From positions 48,198 through 112,197 of the IMG/VR virus record IMGVR_UViG_3300032268_001296: a DNA stretch of 64,000 nucleotides; one strand, given 5' to 3'. Positions 8,972 through 17,440 of this stretch are shown one piece after another (within the stretch, counting starts at the first letter, position 1; every line of letters begins with the position of its first letter). This DNA is from a virus. A program made the translations under genes and the position numbers. A model generated the notes under the pieces. The model worked only from the letters and a program-made list of their open reading frames with translations, was not told the DNA's origin and did no database searches.

Positions 8972-9943
8972 TCAGAGATCGTCTTCTTCAATAAAAACTT
9001 GAACCTCTGACAAATATGTCCACTCTCCAAGGATTTCTTCTTGATCTACAAAGGTAGAATCATCCCAATCCCATTCTGTATCATCTTCATCACTCAAAAG
9101 AATTTCTTCTGAAGCTAGAGAAGAAACAGGTTTCTTACTCCAAAACTTACAGCTCCAGTAGCGAGCTTTCCACTTTGGCCCAACATTGGTATCGCATTGA
9201 TGACGGGCTCTGAAATTTTTTCTGCGATTTGGATCGTCTCTTCGAATTTCCATATTTGGATCTCCAAACTTGACCATAACAACGTTCCCCTTGTCATTCT
9301 TAACATATACGCCGAATTTCTTATTCGATCCGCTAGGAAGCCTGAACGGCTTGTTAAGAGTCTTCTTTTCAGCTTCGGAATAATCTATATCAAATAAATC
9401 GATATTAGCTTCTTCATCAAGATCAACATTCGCTTTGATCAAATCAATTCGAGCTAAATCAAAATCAATAGAATCAAACTGCCAAAAAACATCTTCTGGT
9501 TTTTGCTCGTAATACAACTCCTCGCCCTTAGCGACATCTTGATCTGCGGCACGATAAGAATCTTTCACTTTTCCACCTCTCATCATCTTCAAAAACATAT
9601 TTACTCTAGCCATAGCCCAACTACTTCTGCTTTGACCTGGACGATGAGAAGACGAAAAAGCTCCAAGACCTCTTCTATAAACTTTCTTTAATTGAGATAA
9701 AGAAACTTTCTTTTCGTACTTTTCATTATGAGAATTGACTTTTTCCTGAAGAGAATTAACAACTTTTTCAGCAAATTCTATTTTCCCGCCATCAGTTCCA
9801 GCAGATCCTTTTTTGTTTTTATCTGAACCTGTTTTTTGATCTGATTTTGGAGCGGGAGTTTGAGCTGCGCTTTTTGGCCCAGATCTTTTTGCTTCTGAGT
9901 TATCAAATAACTCTTTAATTTTTAAAGAAAAGTCAACTTCCAT
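8972..9943 (-). CDS. Conserved phage protein, 323 aa
   Basis: A protein with two motifs that I recognise from many large phages but cannot link to a function. The first is SSSHRPGQSRSSWAMARVN near residue 95, followed by a lysine and glycine-rich FLKMMRGGKVKDSYRAAD. The second is KFGDPNMEIRRDDPNRRK, then NFRARHQCDTN and KARYWSCKFW near residues 225-260. The first 60 residues are low-complexity and basic, and the C-terminus is strongly acidic. ATG at 9943 is preceded by GTGTAA at 9957-9962, the motif found before several operon-leading genes. Confidence 0.8.
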   Translation of the reverse strand: MEVDFSLKIKELFDNSEAKRSGPKSAAQTPAPKSDQKTGSDKNKKGSAGTDGGKIEFAEKVVNSLQEKVNSHNEKYEKKVSLSQLKKVYRRGLGAFSSSHRPGQSRSSWAMARVNMFLKMMRGGKVKDSYRAADQDVAKGEELYYEQKPEDVFWQFDSIDFDLARIDLIKANVDLDEEANIDLFDIDYSEAEKKTLNKPFRLPSGSNKKFGVYVKNDKGNVVMVKFGDPNMEIRRDDPNRRKNFRARHQCDTNVGPKWKARYWSCKFWSKKPVSSLASEEILLSDEDDTEWDWDDSTFVDQEEILGEWTYLSEVQVFIEEDDL

Positions 9944-9956
9944 ATATAAGATATAT

Positions 9957-9962
9957 TACACT
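9957..9962 (-). promoter_or_regulatory. GTGTAA late-promoter-like motif
   Basis: GTGTAATATAT lies 13 nt upstream of the ATG at 9943. This is the longest spacing in the set of eight such sites. Confidence 0.4.
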
Positions 9963-9973
9963 TTTTTTTTGTT

Positions 9974-11626
9974 TTATGCCTCACAAGTTTTGCAAGACAT
10001 GATAGAACGAGCTAATTCTTGAGCTGGATTAGCGCTTCTTTGGTAATACATGCCCTTGATTCCATTTTCCCAAGCAAAAATCATTAATTCATTTACATCT
10101 TTTGGAGATGCATTTGGAGGAATCATGATATTTAAGCTCTGTCCTTGATCAATACTCTTTTGTCTTTGCGCTGCTTGAATAACGATTTCTTTTTGAGAAA
10201 TCTCTCCAAAAGTTTTGAAAACTTCTTTTTCTTGCTCAGTTAAGAAATCAAGATGCTGAACACTTCCACCGTGAACTAGAATAGATTTCCAAATTTCAGT
10301 AGTGTCAAAACCTTTAGAATTTAGAAGCTCTTTCAAGTGTGGGTTTTTGTAAGTGAATTTTCCCTTTGCAAGATCTTTTACAAAGTAGTTGCTGTTTAAT
10401 GGTTCAATCGACGGAGAAACTTGTCCTAAGATAAAAGAACTTGATGTTGTTGGAGCAACAGCCAAAGTCGTAGAATTTCTGCGACCATAACCGTTTAGCA
10501 GAGGAGCTTCGCCGAACAACTTAGAAAGCTCTTCGGAAGCTTTGTCTGCGCGAGTTCTAATGCTTTTCCAAATTGAAGAATTCAGAAGCTTAGCATCCAT
10601 AGATTCAAAGCTAATCATCTTCGATTGAAGGTATGTGTGCCAACCTAAGACACCAACTCCAAGAGCACGCTGATTAATAGCGAAACGTCGTGGAGCTTCC
10701 ATAAACGGCATATCCTGCGTTTTGTTAATAAACTCGGTCATAACCGCGTCCAAGAAGAAAACAAGAGTTTCTACAGCATCTGTCTTTTCAATTTCATCCC
10801 ACTTTTCAAGATTCAGAGAAGACAGGTTACAAACAAAAGATTCATCTTCGGAACTCGAAAGCATGATTTCATTGCAAAGGTTACTTGCATTGATCTTAAG
10901 ATTTTTATCCTTATACACTTGTGGAGCTTGATTGTTAGCATTATCAGAAAAGAACAAATATGGATATCCACTTTCAAATCTCTTCTTAATGACAAGACCC
11001 CAAATCTTTCGAAGATCTTTATCTCCATCAAGCATCTTCTTCATCCATTCATCAGAAACACAAACACCAATAGACATTTCTTGAATTTCATGACCATCAG
11101 AACGAATTTTCAAGAATTCTTCAATATCTGGATGATCAATCGGAAGATAAGCTGCAAAAGATCCTCTGCGAACGTTGCCCTGAGATACAACATTCATAAG
11201 CTTATCGTAAAGCTCCATGAAATGCACAGCTCCAGTTGATTCGCCTCCAGAACTAATTGGCGCTCCTCGTCCACGAAGCTCTCCAAAGTATGCAGAGGTG
11301 CCACCTCCAGCTTTCGTCATCATTGCGACTTCGGAAAGCTTATGCCCAGCAATCTGCTCCAGCTTATCAGAGATATAAGAACCAAAACAGCTAATAGGCA
11401 ATCCTCTTGATCTTCCGAAATTACTCCAAATTGGAGAAGACAAAGAATAAAAACCACGAGACATATAAAATTCGAATTTTTCTGCAAAACCAGAGATGCC
11501 TAGAAGGTTCTCAGCTGTGTTCGCGATTTCTAAAATTCTTTGCTCGGCGGTTTCGCCAGCAAGCAAGTAACCTCTCTCAAGAAACTTTCTTGAGTCTGCA
11601 TTAAGCCAATAGTATTTTTCAGTCAT
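9974..11626 (-). CDS. nrdA: Ribonucleotide reductase large subunit
   Basis: A 550-residue class I ribonucleotide reductase alpha chain, which reduces ribonucleotides for phage DNA synthesis. The active-site triad motif Asn-x-Cys-x-Glu is visible as SNLCNEIML, the first redox Cys in LPISCFGSYISD, the radical-path region in APTTSSSFILGQVSPSIEPL, and the C-terminal redox pair in SCKTCEA. There is no N-terminal ATP-cone, so allosteric overall-activity control should be absent; the length (550 against about 760 in E. coli) fits that loss. It is followed upstream by a homing endonuclease and nrdB. Confidence 0.95.
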   Translation of the reverse strand: MTEKYYWLNADSRKFLERGYLLAGETAEQRILEIANTAENLLGISGFAEKFEFYMSRGFYSLSSPIWSNFGRSRGLPISCFGSYISDKLEQIAGHKLSEVAMMTKAGGGTSAYFGELRGRGAPISSGGESTGAVHFMELYDKLMNVVSQGNVRRGSFAAYLPIDHPDIEEFLKIRSDGHEIQEMSIGVCVSDEWMKKMLDGDKDLRKIWGLVIKKRFESGYPYLFFSDNANNQAPQVYKDKNLKINASNLCNEIMLSSSEDESFVCNLSSLNLEKWDEIEKTDAVETLVFFLDAVMTEFINKTQDMPFMEAPRRFAINQRALGVGVLGWHTYLQSKMISFESMDAKLLNSSIWKSIRTRADKASEELSKLFGEAPLLNGYGRRNSTTLAVAPTTSSSFILGQVSPSIEPLNSNYFVKDLAKGKFTYKNPHLKELLNSKGFDTTEIWKSILVHGGSVQHLDFLTEQEKEVFKTFGEISQKEIVIQAAQRQKSIDQGQSLNIMIPPNASPKDVNELMIFAWENGIKGMYYQRSANPAQELARSIMSCKTCEA

Positions 11627-11631
11627 ATATT

Positions 11632-12342
11632 TTATTTATTTTTATTCCTTCTCTTTTCCCAAGCCGCTCTCATTTTTTCTTTAGCAGATTCGCTATGTTT
11701 TTTTCCATACATATTATTCGACTCTCCAGAGTTTAAATTTTGTAATTTTTTTCGAGTTTCTTCTGAAATTGAATTTTTTTTATAGTAATCAATCATTATT
11801 TTTCTATGCTGTTCTTTTTTTTCATCACTCCAATACTTAGCATTAAATAATTTAATTTTTTCACGCTGCTCTTCAGAGATCCATGGTTTGCCGCTATTCT
11901 TTCTAGTTTCAATCATTTTTCTATAAGATTCTTTTGATCTATTTTTGAGAGCTTCTTTTTGTTTTTCGATTGTTTCTTTTGATTTTGGTTTTTTCATTTT
12001 GTTTTTTGTAGATTCAGATAGTTTGTATCCGCCCTTATTAACAAAATCTTTTCCGCCGTTATGTAAGTTAAGAAACTTTTCGTTTTCAGCAGCATTGACC
12101 TTCTTAAGAAATCTATTTTCATAAATTAAAGCTTGTTTTCCATTTTCAAAAACTTTAATTTTTAATACTAAGAATGAATTAATTCCATCTTTTTCAATTA
12201 ATTTTTTGACTACTTTAGAGGTTGTTCTATAACCTTCTTGAGTCATTAAGTTACATGGATCTGCTGAAGAATTAATTTTGCAGCCAGCATAATATTTTTG
12301 ACTTGGAATATGTTTTATAATATAAAAATACGGCTGTGTCAT
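11632..12342 (-). CDS. GIY-YIG-like homing endonuclease
   Basis: A 236-residue free-standing homing endonuclease between nrdA and nrdB. The N-terminal YFYIIKHIPSQKYYAG is a degenerate GIY-YIG start, and two NUMOD3-type DNA-binding motifs follow (SESTKNKMKKP and GESNNMYGKKHSESAKEKM, near residues 125 and 215), separated by lysine-rich helices. I choose the internal ATG at 12342 rather than 12378 because GTGTAAAA lies 8 nt before it, at the spacing seen for other operon-leading genes. The longer reading overlaps the nrdB stop. It would cut phage genomes lacking it and spread by recombination. Confidence 0.8.
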   Translation of the reverse strand: MTQPYFYIIKHIPSQKYYAGCKINSSADPCNLMTQEGYRTTSKVVKKLIEKDGINSFLVLKIKVFENGKQALIYENRFLKKVNAAENEKFLNLHNGGKDFVNKGGYKLSESTKNKMKKPKSKETIEKQKEALKNRSKESYRKMIETRKNSGKPWISEEQREKIKLFNAKYWSDEKKEQHRKIMIDYYKKNSISEETRKKLQNLNSGESNNMYGKKHSESAKEKMRAAWEKRRNKNK

Positions 12343-12350
12343 AATATGTT

Positions 12351-12356
12351 TTACAC
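12351..12356 (-). promoter_or_regulatory. GTGTAA late-promoter-like motif
   Basis: GTGTAAAACATATT ends directly at the ATG at 12342, with 8 nt between GTGTAA and the start codon. It lies inside the 3' end of the longer open frame, just after nrdB. Confidence 0.45.
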
Positions 12357-12374
12357 CAAACGACCTGTTGAATA

Positions 12375-13346
12375 TCAAAATAATTCAAGTTCATCAAAAC
12401 ATTGAGATTTTTTAGAATACCCAATATCTTTACTATGAAAGAAGTCGGTCATGTTATTCCCTAAAAGCTCTTCATCGAACCAAGTCGTTAATGATAACAG
12501 ATCTTGATCAATTTCAAAGACTTTTTTAAAGCCAATTTGAGCCATCGATTCATTGATTCTGTTTTTGATGAACTCTTTGAGAATTGGTGCAGACAAAAAC
12601 TCTTCATTCAATCCATTGATCATCCAGTCTACAATCTTGCTTTCAGATTCAAAAGCTTGAACTGCTTCATGAGCGATCTTTGACTCAAGATCAGAATCAA
12701 ATAGTTCTGGATACTCTTCTCTGATAGTATTGATAATTTTGATGCCAACTAGAGCATGGATATTTTCTTCATTGCGAGTGTACTTGACTTGTTGATCAGT
12801 ATCCTTCAATACATTTTTGAAACGAGCAAAATGATTAATAATATAGAACTGACTAAACAAAGAAACGTTTTCAACGAAAAGAGTAAAAAGAATCAAAGCA
12901 TACAAATATTGTTTTTTTGAATCTTTGTAAAATTTGTGAGTATACTTTCTGAGGTATTTAACTCTACCTTGAATCCACTCAAGCTTAAGGTTTTCTTCAA
13001 AAATATCTTCTAAATCTAAAACGTTAAGAAGCCTTTCATATGCATTGTTGTGAATAACCTCCACGTTGGCCATAACGTAGCCTAAATCCTGCATGGATGG
13101 GTGTGGGAGGTTGTCTCCAAGCTTTGCCCAAAAGGTCTTTACGGCGACTTCTATTTGCCCAATTGCCGAAAGGGTTCTCACGATCACTTCTCTTTCTTGA
13201 TCGGTGAGAGAGACCTTAAATTGTTGAACATCAGACTTGAAATTGAACTCCTTGTCAGTCCAAAAGCCATTATGCATTGCCTCTATAAATTGCTCTGTCC
13301 ATGGGTATCTATTTGGCTTTCTTGAAACTTGCTCGGTAAAAATCAT
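12375..13346 (-). CDS. nrdB: Ribonucleotide reductase small subunit
   Basis: A 323-residue class I beta chain carrying the metal-radical cofactor. Two E-x-x-H metal-ligand motifs are visible: EVIHNNAY near residue 93, with the adjacent Tyr, and EENIHALVG near residue 192. A four-helix ferritin-like core runs between them, including LFTLFVENVSLFSQFYI. It pairs with NrdA, from which it is separated by the homing endonuclease. It leads the minus-strand operon and faces the plus-strand replication genes across a 308-nt gap. Confidence 0.95.
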   Translation of the reverse strand: MIFTEQVSRKPNRYPWTEQFIEAMHNGFWTDKEFNFKSDVQQFKVSLTDQEREVIVRTLSAIGQIEVAVKTFWAKLGDNLPHPSMQDLGYVMANVEVIHNNAYERLLNVLDLEDIFEENLKLEWIQGRVKYLRKYTHKFYKDSKKQYLYALILFTLFVENVSLFSQFYIINHFARFKNVLKDTDQQVKYTRNEENIHALVGIKIINTIREEYPELFDSDLESKIAHEAVQAFESESKIVDWMINGLNEEFLSAPILKEFIKNRINESMAQIGFKKVFEIDQDLLSLTTWFDEELLGNNMTDFFHSKDIGYSKKSQCFDELELF

Positions 13347-13357
13347 AGTAGTATATT

Positions 13358-13363
13358 TTACAC
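13358..13363 (-). promoter_or_regulatory. GTGTAA late-promoter-like motif of nrdB
   Basis: GTGTAAAATATACT lies 11 nt upstream of the nrdB ATG. TATACT within it could alternatively be a standard -10, but no -35 at 16-18 nt was seen. Confidence 0.4.
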
Positions 13364-13617
13364 GGTACTTTAGATCCAGCTCTTTTGCAACTGAAAATTT
13401 TTCTTAATTATTTTCTTGACAACTAGAAAAAATATACTACGATTACGTAGTTGCTTTTCGATTAAAAAACAAAGAACTTTTGATGAGCCAAGAACAAACA
13501 ACGATTAATATACTACGAATACGATTAAATTAATTTTAAGTGAAGTTGTTCTATGCGTATTCGGTTTTCCTTTCTAAAGTTATCCAAAATTAATTTAATG
13601 CATGAAAATTTTGATTA
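13364..13617. promoter_or_regulatory. AT-rich divergent intergenic region
   Basis: About 250 nt between nrdB and the plus-strand replication operon with no credible gene. It holds a repeated ATATACTACGA sequence (near 13432 and 13508), each followed by a similar TACG or ATACG stretch, and the inverted ATTACGTAG near 13441. These look like operator sites for a regulator shared by the divergent operons; the binding protein is unknown. Confidence 0.4.
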
Positions 13618-13646
13618 TTGACAAATTTGAGAACATCTGATATATT
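13618..13646 (+). promoter_or_regulatory. Sigma70-type promoter, leaderless
   Basis: TTGACA at 13618-13623, a 17-nt spacer and TATATT at 13641-13646. The ATG at 13655 starts 8 nt after the -10 hexamer, so the transcript would begin at or within 2-3 nt of the start codon. No ribosome binding site exists. Confidence 0.75.
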
Positions 13647-13654
13647 ACATTGAC

Positions 13655-13936
13655 ATGTCAAAAGAAACCGTATATCAGTCGTACCTCTGCTCTAGCGCAG
13701 ACTGGAATATCGTTATCGACGATGCAGTATCTCATGAAACTGCTGCTTCTTTAGCTTTAGAAAAGCTTTTGGAATCCGATGGCGATAAATTTTCAGTTGG
13801 AGCTGTCATTTCAGTGATTCCAATCAAAAAAGACATAGAGGAAACTCGTCTTATATACTCACCTTCTGTTTTGGCAGATATCGGTATGCATAAATATGCT
13901 GCTGAATTAATTAAACATATTGACAAAGATGATTGA
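13655..13936 (+). CDS. Hypothetical protein, 93 aa
   Basis: First gene of the plus-strand replication operon. It is 93 residues, slightly acidic, with a predicted alpha/beta pattern (SADWNIVIDDAVSHETAASLAL, then SVGAVISVIPIKKD). No family recognised. Its ATG sits 8 nt after a perfect-looking -10, and it overlaps dUTPase by 17 nt, so it is co-transcribed with nucleotide metabolism genes. It resembles small accessory proteins that phages place before nucleotide enzymes. Confidence 0.7.
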   Translation: MSKETVYQSYLCSSADWNIVIDDAVSHETAASLALEKLLESDGDKFSVGAVISVIPIKKDIEETRLIYSPSVLADIGMHKYAAELIKHIDKDD

Positions 13937-14444
13937 AAATAATAACTTATCTATTGTTCAGATTAACTCTGAATCTAATGTATTGAAGCCTGCTCATATT
14001 GGTGATGCTGGATACGATGTAATAGCTGCTTCAGATCCAATTATTGTTGGCAAGCGACAACTTGACTATTACTATAGTTCTATTGATTATATAGAATACG
14101 ATACAGATTTAATTATCTCTCCGCAAGAAGGATATCATACTTTTGCTTTCCCAAGGTCTTCAATTTCTAAGACTAACTTAACAATGGCTAATAGTATTGG
14201 TCTTATTGATAACGGGTATAGAGGTACTATTAAGTTTAGATTTAAATATGTGCCTCAGCCAGATAATTATATTATTGGGCATGGCGGTCTACTACTTGAA
14301 GTAGATAAATCTAAGATTTATAAGAAGGGCGATAAGATCGGGCAGCTTGTGTTCGCAAAAACATATACTCCAGATCTTCATCTTGTTTCATCTTTTGAAG
14401 AAACCAATAGAAATTCGGGAGGCTTTGGCAGCACTGGAGCGTGA
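13920..14444 (+). CDS. dut: dUTPase
   Basis: A 174-residue trimeric-type dUTP pyrophosphatase, which removes dUTP and supplies dUMP. All five motifs are present: HIGDAGYDV (1), FPRSSISK (2), GLIDNGYRGTIKF (3), KGDKIGQLVF (4) and RNSGGFGSTGA (5). An insertion of about 25 residues between motifs 1 and 2 makes it longer than bacterial Dut (about 150). ATG at 13920 or the second at 13929 could be used. Its stop overlaps the next gene's GTG start by 3 nt. Confidence 0.95.
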   Translation: MTKMIENNNLSIVQINSESNVLKPAHIGDAGYDVIAASDPIIVGKRQLDYYYSSIDYIEYDTDLIISPQEGYHTFAFPRSSISKTNLTMANSIGLIDNGYRGTIKFRFKYVPQPDNYIIGHGGLLLEVDKSKIYKKGDKIGQLVFAKTYTPDLHLVSSFEETNRNSGGFGSTGA

Positions 14445-15028
14445 AAATTATTGGAATTTCTGGTGCCGCAAGAAGCGGCAAAGATACATTTGCTGATTGT
14501 TTGATCGAAGTTTTGAGCAGCATGAACATCGCTTCTCATAAAATGTCTTTCGCAAATCAATTAAAGATCGAAGTAAAAGACTTCTTGCAAAAGACAATCG
14601 GAATTGACTCTTTTACTCAAGATGATGAGGAAAAAAAGATAATCCGACCATTTCTAGTAACATGGGGAACTGAAGTTCGGAGAAAGCAGAATCCAAATAT
14701 CTGGATCGATCATGTTGAATCTCAACTTGATGAAAACAAAGTTAACATTATAACTGATGTTAGGTTTGGTAATGAAATGGATTGGCTTAAAGACAAAGGA
14801 GGATATTCTGTTTTTGTAAGCAGATATCTAGAAAATGGCGCTATGGTTGAACCAGCAAATGAAACAGAATCTGAGAATAACGATATTCTCATAAATCGTT
14901 CTGATTTCCAATTATCTTGGACTACTGTTGAAAATTTAAACTGGCTAACAGCCGTAGCTTATGAAACACTTCATAAGCTTGTTCCAGAAAAAGAATTAGA
15001 ATTATGGACTCAGACTTGTCGCTTATAA
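14441..15028 (+). CDS. Deoxynucleoside monophosphate kinase
   Basis: A 195-residue P-loop kinase that should phosphorylate dNMPs, as T4 gp1 does. The Walker A is GAARSGKDTFAD at residues 8-19; VTWGTEVRRKQNPNIWIDHV and VNIITDVRFGNEMDWLKDKGG are family signatures of phage dNMP kinases. It starts with GTG overlapping the dUTPase TGA, and no nearby ATG fits. Following dUTPase and preceding SSB, it belongs to the nucleotide-supply set. Confidence 0.88.
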   Translation: MKIIGISGAARSGKDTFADCLIEVLSSMNIASHKMSFANQLKIEVKDFLQKTIGIDSFTQDDEEKKIIRPFLVTWGTEVRRKQNPNIWIDHVESQLDENKVNIITDVRFGNEMDWLKDKGGYSVFVSRYLENGAMVEPANETESENNDILINRSDFQLSWTTVENLNWLTAVAYETLHKLVPEKELELWTQTCRL

Positions 15029-15573
15029 TCAAAATAAAAGATAATCAGGACAGTGATAGTCTAAAAGAGTTGATAAATAGGCACTCTGGTATTTATCTTG
15101 ATATGGTTAATAAAACTGTATCTGATAGTTGTAACTTTATTAATAAAGCAGATATAATACTAGATAAAGACTTTTCTATTTATTCTGCCGCTTTAAAATA
15201 TAAAGCAGATAAAAATACAAAATTCCCAACTTATTTGGCAAATGAAACTCGCTGGAAGTGCCTCAATCTATATAATAAGAATAAAAAAATGATTGAAGAG
15301 CCTCTTGATGATTCAATCAAGGAAAAACAAAGCTCAGAGGATTTCTTGTCAGATGTTCAGTCTAAGGAAATCTTGAAAAGAGTTTTAGACATGGCTGAAA
15401 AAAATTCAGATTCAAGAGTGAAAAAGATTATTGACATGAGATACTCTTTCGGATATAATAAAGCTCATTCTTGGAAAGAAATCTCCAAAGAACTTAATAT
15501 GAGTATTCAAGGATGTATTGATATTCATAATAAGTTTATCAACAAAGCAAAAAACGAAATAAAAAATGTATAA
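15004..15573 (+). CDS. Sigma-factor-like protein
   Basis: A 189-residue protein with the outline of a small sigma70-family factor. A region-2-like helix set (IYSAALKYKADKNTKFPTY then LANETRWKCLNLYNK) lies near residues 60-97, and a C-terminal region-4-like helix-turn-helix (SWKEISKELNMSIQGCIDIH) near residues 160-180. It resembles compact late sigma factors of phages such as T4 gp55, but the match is by pattern only. It overlaps the dNMP kinase by 25 nt and SSB by 8 nt. With the second sigma-like protein at 45502 it could read the GTGTAA motif; that is inference. Confidence 0.6.
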   Translation: MDSDLSLIIKIKDNQDSDSLKELINRHSGIYLDMVNKTVSDSCNFINKADIILDKDFSIYSAALKYKADKNTKFPTYLANETRWKCLNLYNKNKKMIEEPLDDSIKEKQSSEDFLSDVQSKEILKRVLDMAEKNSDSRVKKIIDMRYSFGYNKAHSWKEISKELNMSIQGCIDIHNKFINKAKNEIKNV

Positions 15574-15949
15574 CACAATTATCGCAATCGGTCATCTTGT
15601 TAAAGATCCAGAAACTCGCGTCACGAATACTGGAAAGTCTATTTGCACTTTCCGAATTTGTATCTCTGAAAGTAACGCAAAGAATAAGTGTTTTATTGAT
15701 GTGGAAACTTGGGAGAAGACTGCTGAAGTTTGCCAAAAGTATTTGGTAAAGGGTCGTGAAGCAATGGTGGAAGGAGAACTTTCCATGTCTAGTTGGACTG
15801 GAAAAGATGGAAATGCTCAAAGCAAGATGTTCATCAAGGGAAATAAGGTTAAGTTCCTTGGTGGTGGACAAAAAAGCGATAAGCCTACAACTTCCGCAGC
15901 AGTTGTCGATTCTGAATCAAGCGACACCGACGAAGATATTCCGTTCTAA
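15566..15949 (+). CDS. ssb: Single-stranded DNA-binding protein
   Basis: A 127-residue OB-fold SSB. It begins MYNTIIAIGHLVKDPETRVT, and has FIDVETWEKTAEVCQKYLVKGREAMVEGEL, typical of bacterial SSB strands. The tail is Ser/Asp-rich and ends DEDIPF, the conserved acidic tip that recruits partner proteins. Its stop overlaps the next gene by one base. It should coat ssDNA during phage replication and cooperate with the recombinase. Confidence 0.95.
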   Translation: MYNTIIAIGHLVKDPETRVTNTGKSICTFRICISESNAKNKCFIDVETWEKTAEVCQKYLVKGREAMVEGELSMSSWTGKDGNAQSKMFIKGNKVKFLGGGQKSDKPTTSAAVVDSESSDTDEDIPF

Positions 15950-17028
15950 TGAAAAAACTACTTATTGAAGCTCCGTTGAACTCTTTGAGTTTTGGCAACG
16001 TCTCTTATAACATTCTTCGTGAAATCTCGAAGATGGAAATCGACGTTGGGCTTTTCCCAGTTGGGAATCCAGATCTTTCTGCATTTGAACAAGATTCTCT
16101 ATTTAATGATTGGCTTCAAAAGTCGATTAATCAAAGATGGGATATTCTAGCTGATAAGCCAGCTTCTTTTAAGTTGTGGCATCTTAATGGTAGCGAAAAT
16201 CGCAAGTCTCAAAATCAAAGTCTTTTGACTTTTTATGAGTGTAGCGAGCCCACTAAACAAGAAGTATCTGTCTGTAAGTCTCAGGACAGAACTTTCTTTA
16301 GTTCTAATTACGCGAAATCTTTGTTTGAAGATTCTGGCTGCAATAATTGCAGTTTTGTCCCAATGGGATTTGATAGTGATTTCCACGTAAACAACAAAAC
16401 CTATTTAAGTGGAGTTATCCACTTTGGTTTGATGGGAAAATTTGAGAAGAGGAAGCATACTGAGAAAATCATCAAGGCTTGGCTCAAGAAATTTGGCAAT
16501 GATAATAGATATCAGCTTACTTGCTGTGTTACGAACCCATTCTTCAAGCCAGAGCAGATGCAGGCAATTATTGCTTCTGTCTTAGATGGAAAGAGATATA
16601 CAAATATAAACTTCCTTCCATATCTGAAGACAAACAAAGAAGTCAATGAGCTAATGAATGCTATTGATATCGACTTGACTGGTCTTAGTGGCGCAGAAGG
16701 CTGGAATCTTCCAAGCTTTAATGCAACTTGTCTTGGCAAGTGGAGCGTTATTTTGAATGCTACATCTCACAAAGATTGGGCAAATTCACAAAACAGTATC
16801 TTAGTTGAGCCAAGTAGAAAAATTCCAGTTTACGATAACTTCTTCTTTTCTAAAGGATCTGAATACAATCAAGGAGAAATCTTTGATTGGAATGAAGACG
16901 AAGTTATTTCAGCTATGCAAATTGCGGCTGATAAATATGGATCAGTTAACACAGAAGGTTTAAACCTTTCTAAAGAAATGACATATAAGAATACTGCTGA
17001 TAAAATACTCAGCTCCATTTTTGAATAA
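15949..17028 (+). CDS. Glycosyltransferase, GT-B (GT4-like)
   Basis: A 359-residue GT-B fold protein. The C-terminal half carries FGLMGKFEKRKHTEKIIKAW (start of the donor domain) and DIDLTGLSGAEGWNLPSFNA, a GT4-like E-x7-E region with the second Glu replaced. An N-terminal TFFSSNYAKSLFEDSGC and FVPMGFDSD match phage and bacterial GT4 enzymes. It overlaps ssb by one base, unlike the capsular cassette at 2-9 kb. Target could be surface glycan or phage DNA; neither can be decided here. Confidence 0.75.
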   Translation: MKKLLIEAPLNSLSFGNVSYNILREISKMEIDVGLFPVGNPDLSAFEQDSLFNDWLQKSINQRWDILADKPASFKLWHLNGSENRKSQNQSLLTFYECSEPTKQEVSVCKSQDRTFFSSNYAKSLFEDSGCNNCSFVPMGFDSDFHVNNKTYLSGVIHFGLMGKFEKRKHTEKIIKAWLKKFGNDNRYQLTCCVTNPFFKPEQMQAIIASVLDGKRYTNINFLPYLKTNKEVNELMNAIDIDLTGLSGAEGWNLPSFNATCLGKWSVILNATSHKDWANSQNSILVEPSRKIPVYDNFFFSKGSEYNQGEIFDWNEDEVISAMQIAADKYGSVNTEGLNLSKEMTYKNTADKILSSIFE

Positions 17029-17440
17029 TAAAAGGAGGTCTAACTTGCCAATCTACATATATCACAATACGGAAACAGATGAGTATATTGAAATCGTTCA
17101 GTCTATGAACGAAGTTCATGAATACTTTGGTAAAAACGGAGATGAGAATACTTGGAAGCGAGTATTTACTGTTCCGAATGCTTCAATTGATTCTCAAGTA
17201 GACCCCTTTTCATCTAAGCAATTTGTAGATAAAACACAAAACAAAAAAGGCACATATGGAGACCTTCTTGATAGAAGCGCAGAACTGAGCGATAAGAGAG
17301 CGGCTTTAGCTGGAGGTAAAGATCCAGTTAAAGAGAAATACTTCTCTGATTATTCTGCGAAACGTAAGGGAGCAAGGCATCCAGATCAAATGAAATCATT
17401 CGAAAATAATAAAGTCAAAGTTGACTTCGGCAAAAGTTAA
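17021..17440 (+). CDS. Conserved phage protein, 139 aa
   Basis: An N-terminal segment LPIYIYHNTETDEYIEIVQS looks like the FmdB-type small beta domain but without its cysteines. The C-terminal YGDLLDRSAELSDKRAALAG and DPVKEKYFSDYSAKRKG is a pattern I associate with uncharacterised proteins of T4-like and cyanophages. It ends the plus-strand operon, its stop facing the minus-strand tail genes with a 4-nt overlap. A GGAGG-type site (AAAGGAGG, 17031) lies inside the frame, so an internal start is possible. Confidence 0.7.
   Translation: MNNKRRSNLPIYIYHNTETDEYIEIVQSMNEVHEYFGKNGDENTWKRVFTVPNASIDSQVDPFSSKQFVDKTQNKKGTYGDLLDRSAELSDKRAALAGGKDPVKEKYFSDYSAKRKGARHPDQMKSFENNKVKVDFGKS

Noticed and set aside
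13416-13438. TTGACA with TATACT promoter
   Set aside because: The spacer is 11 nt, too short for a sigma70 promoter.
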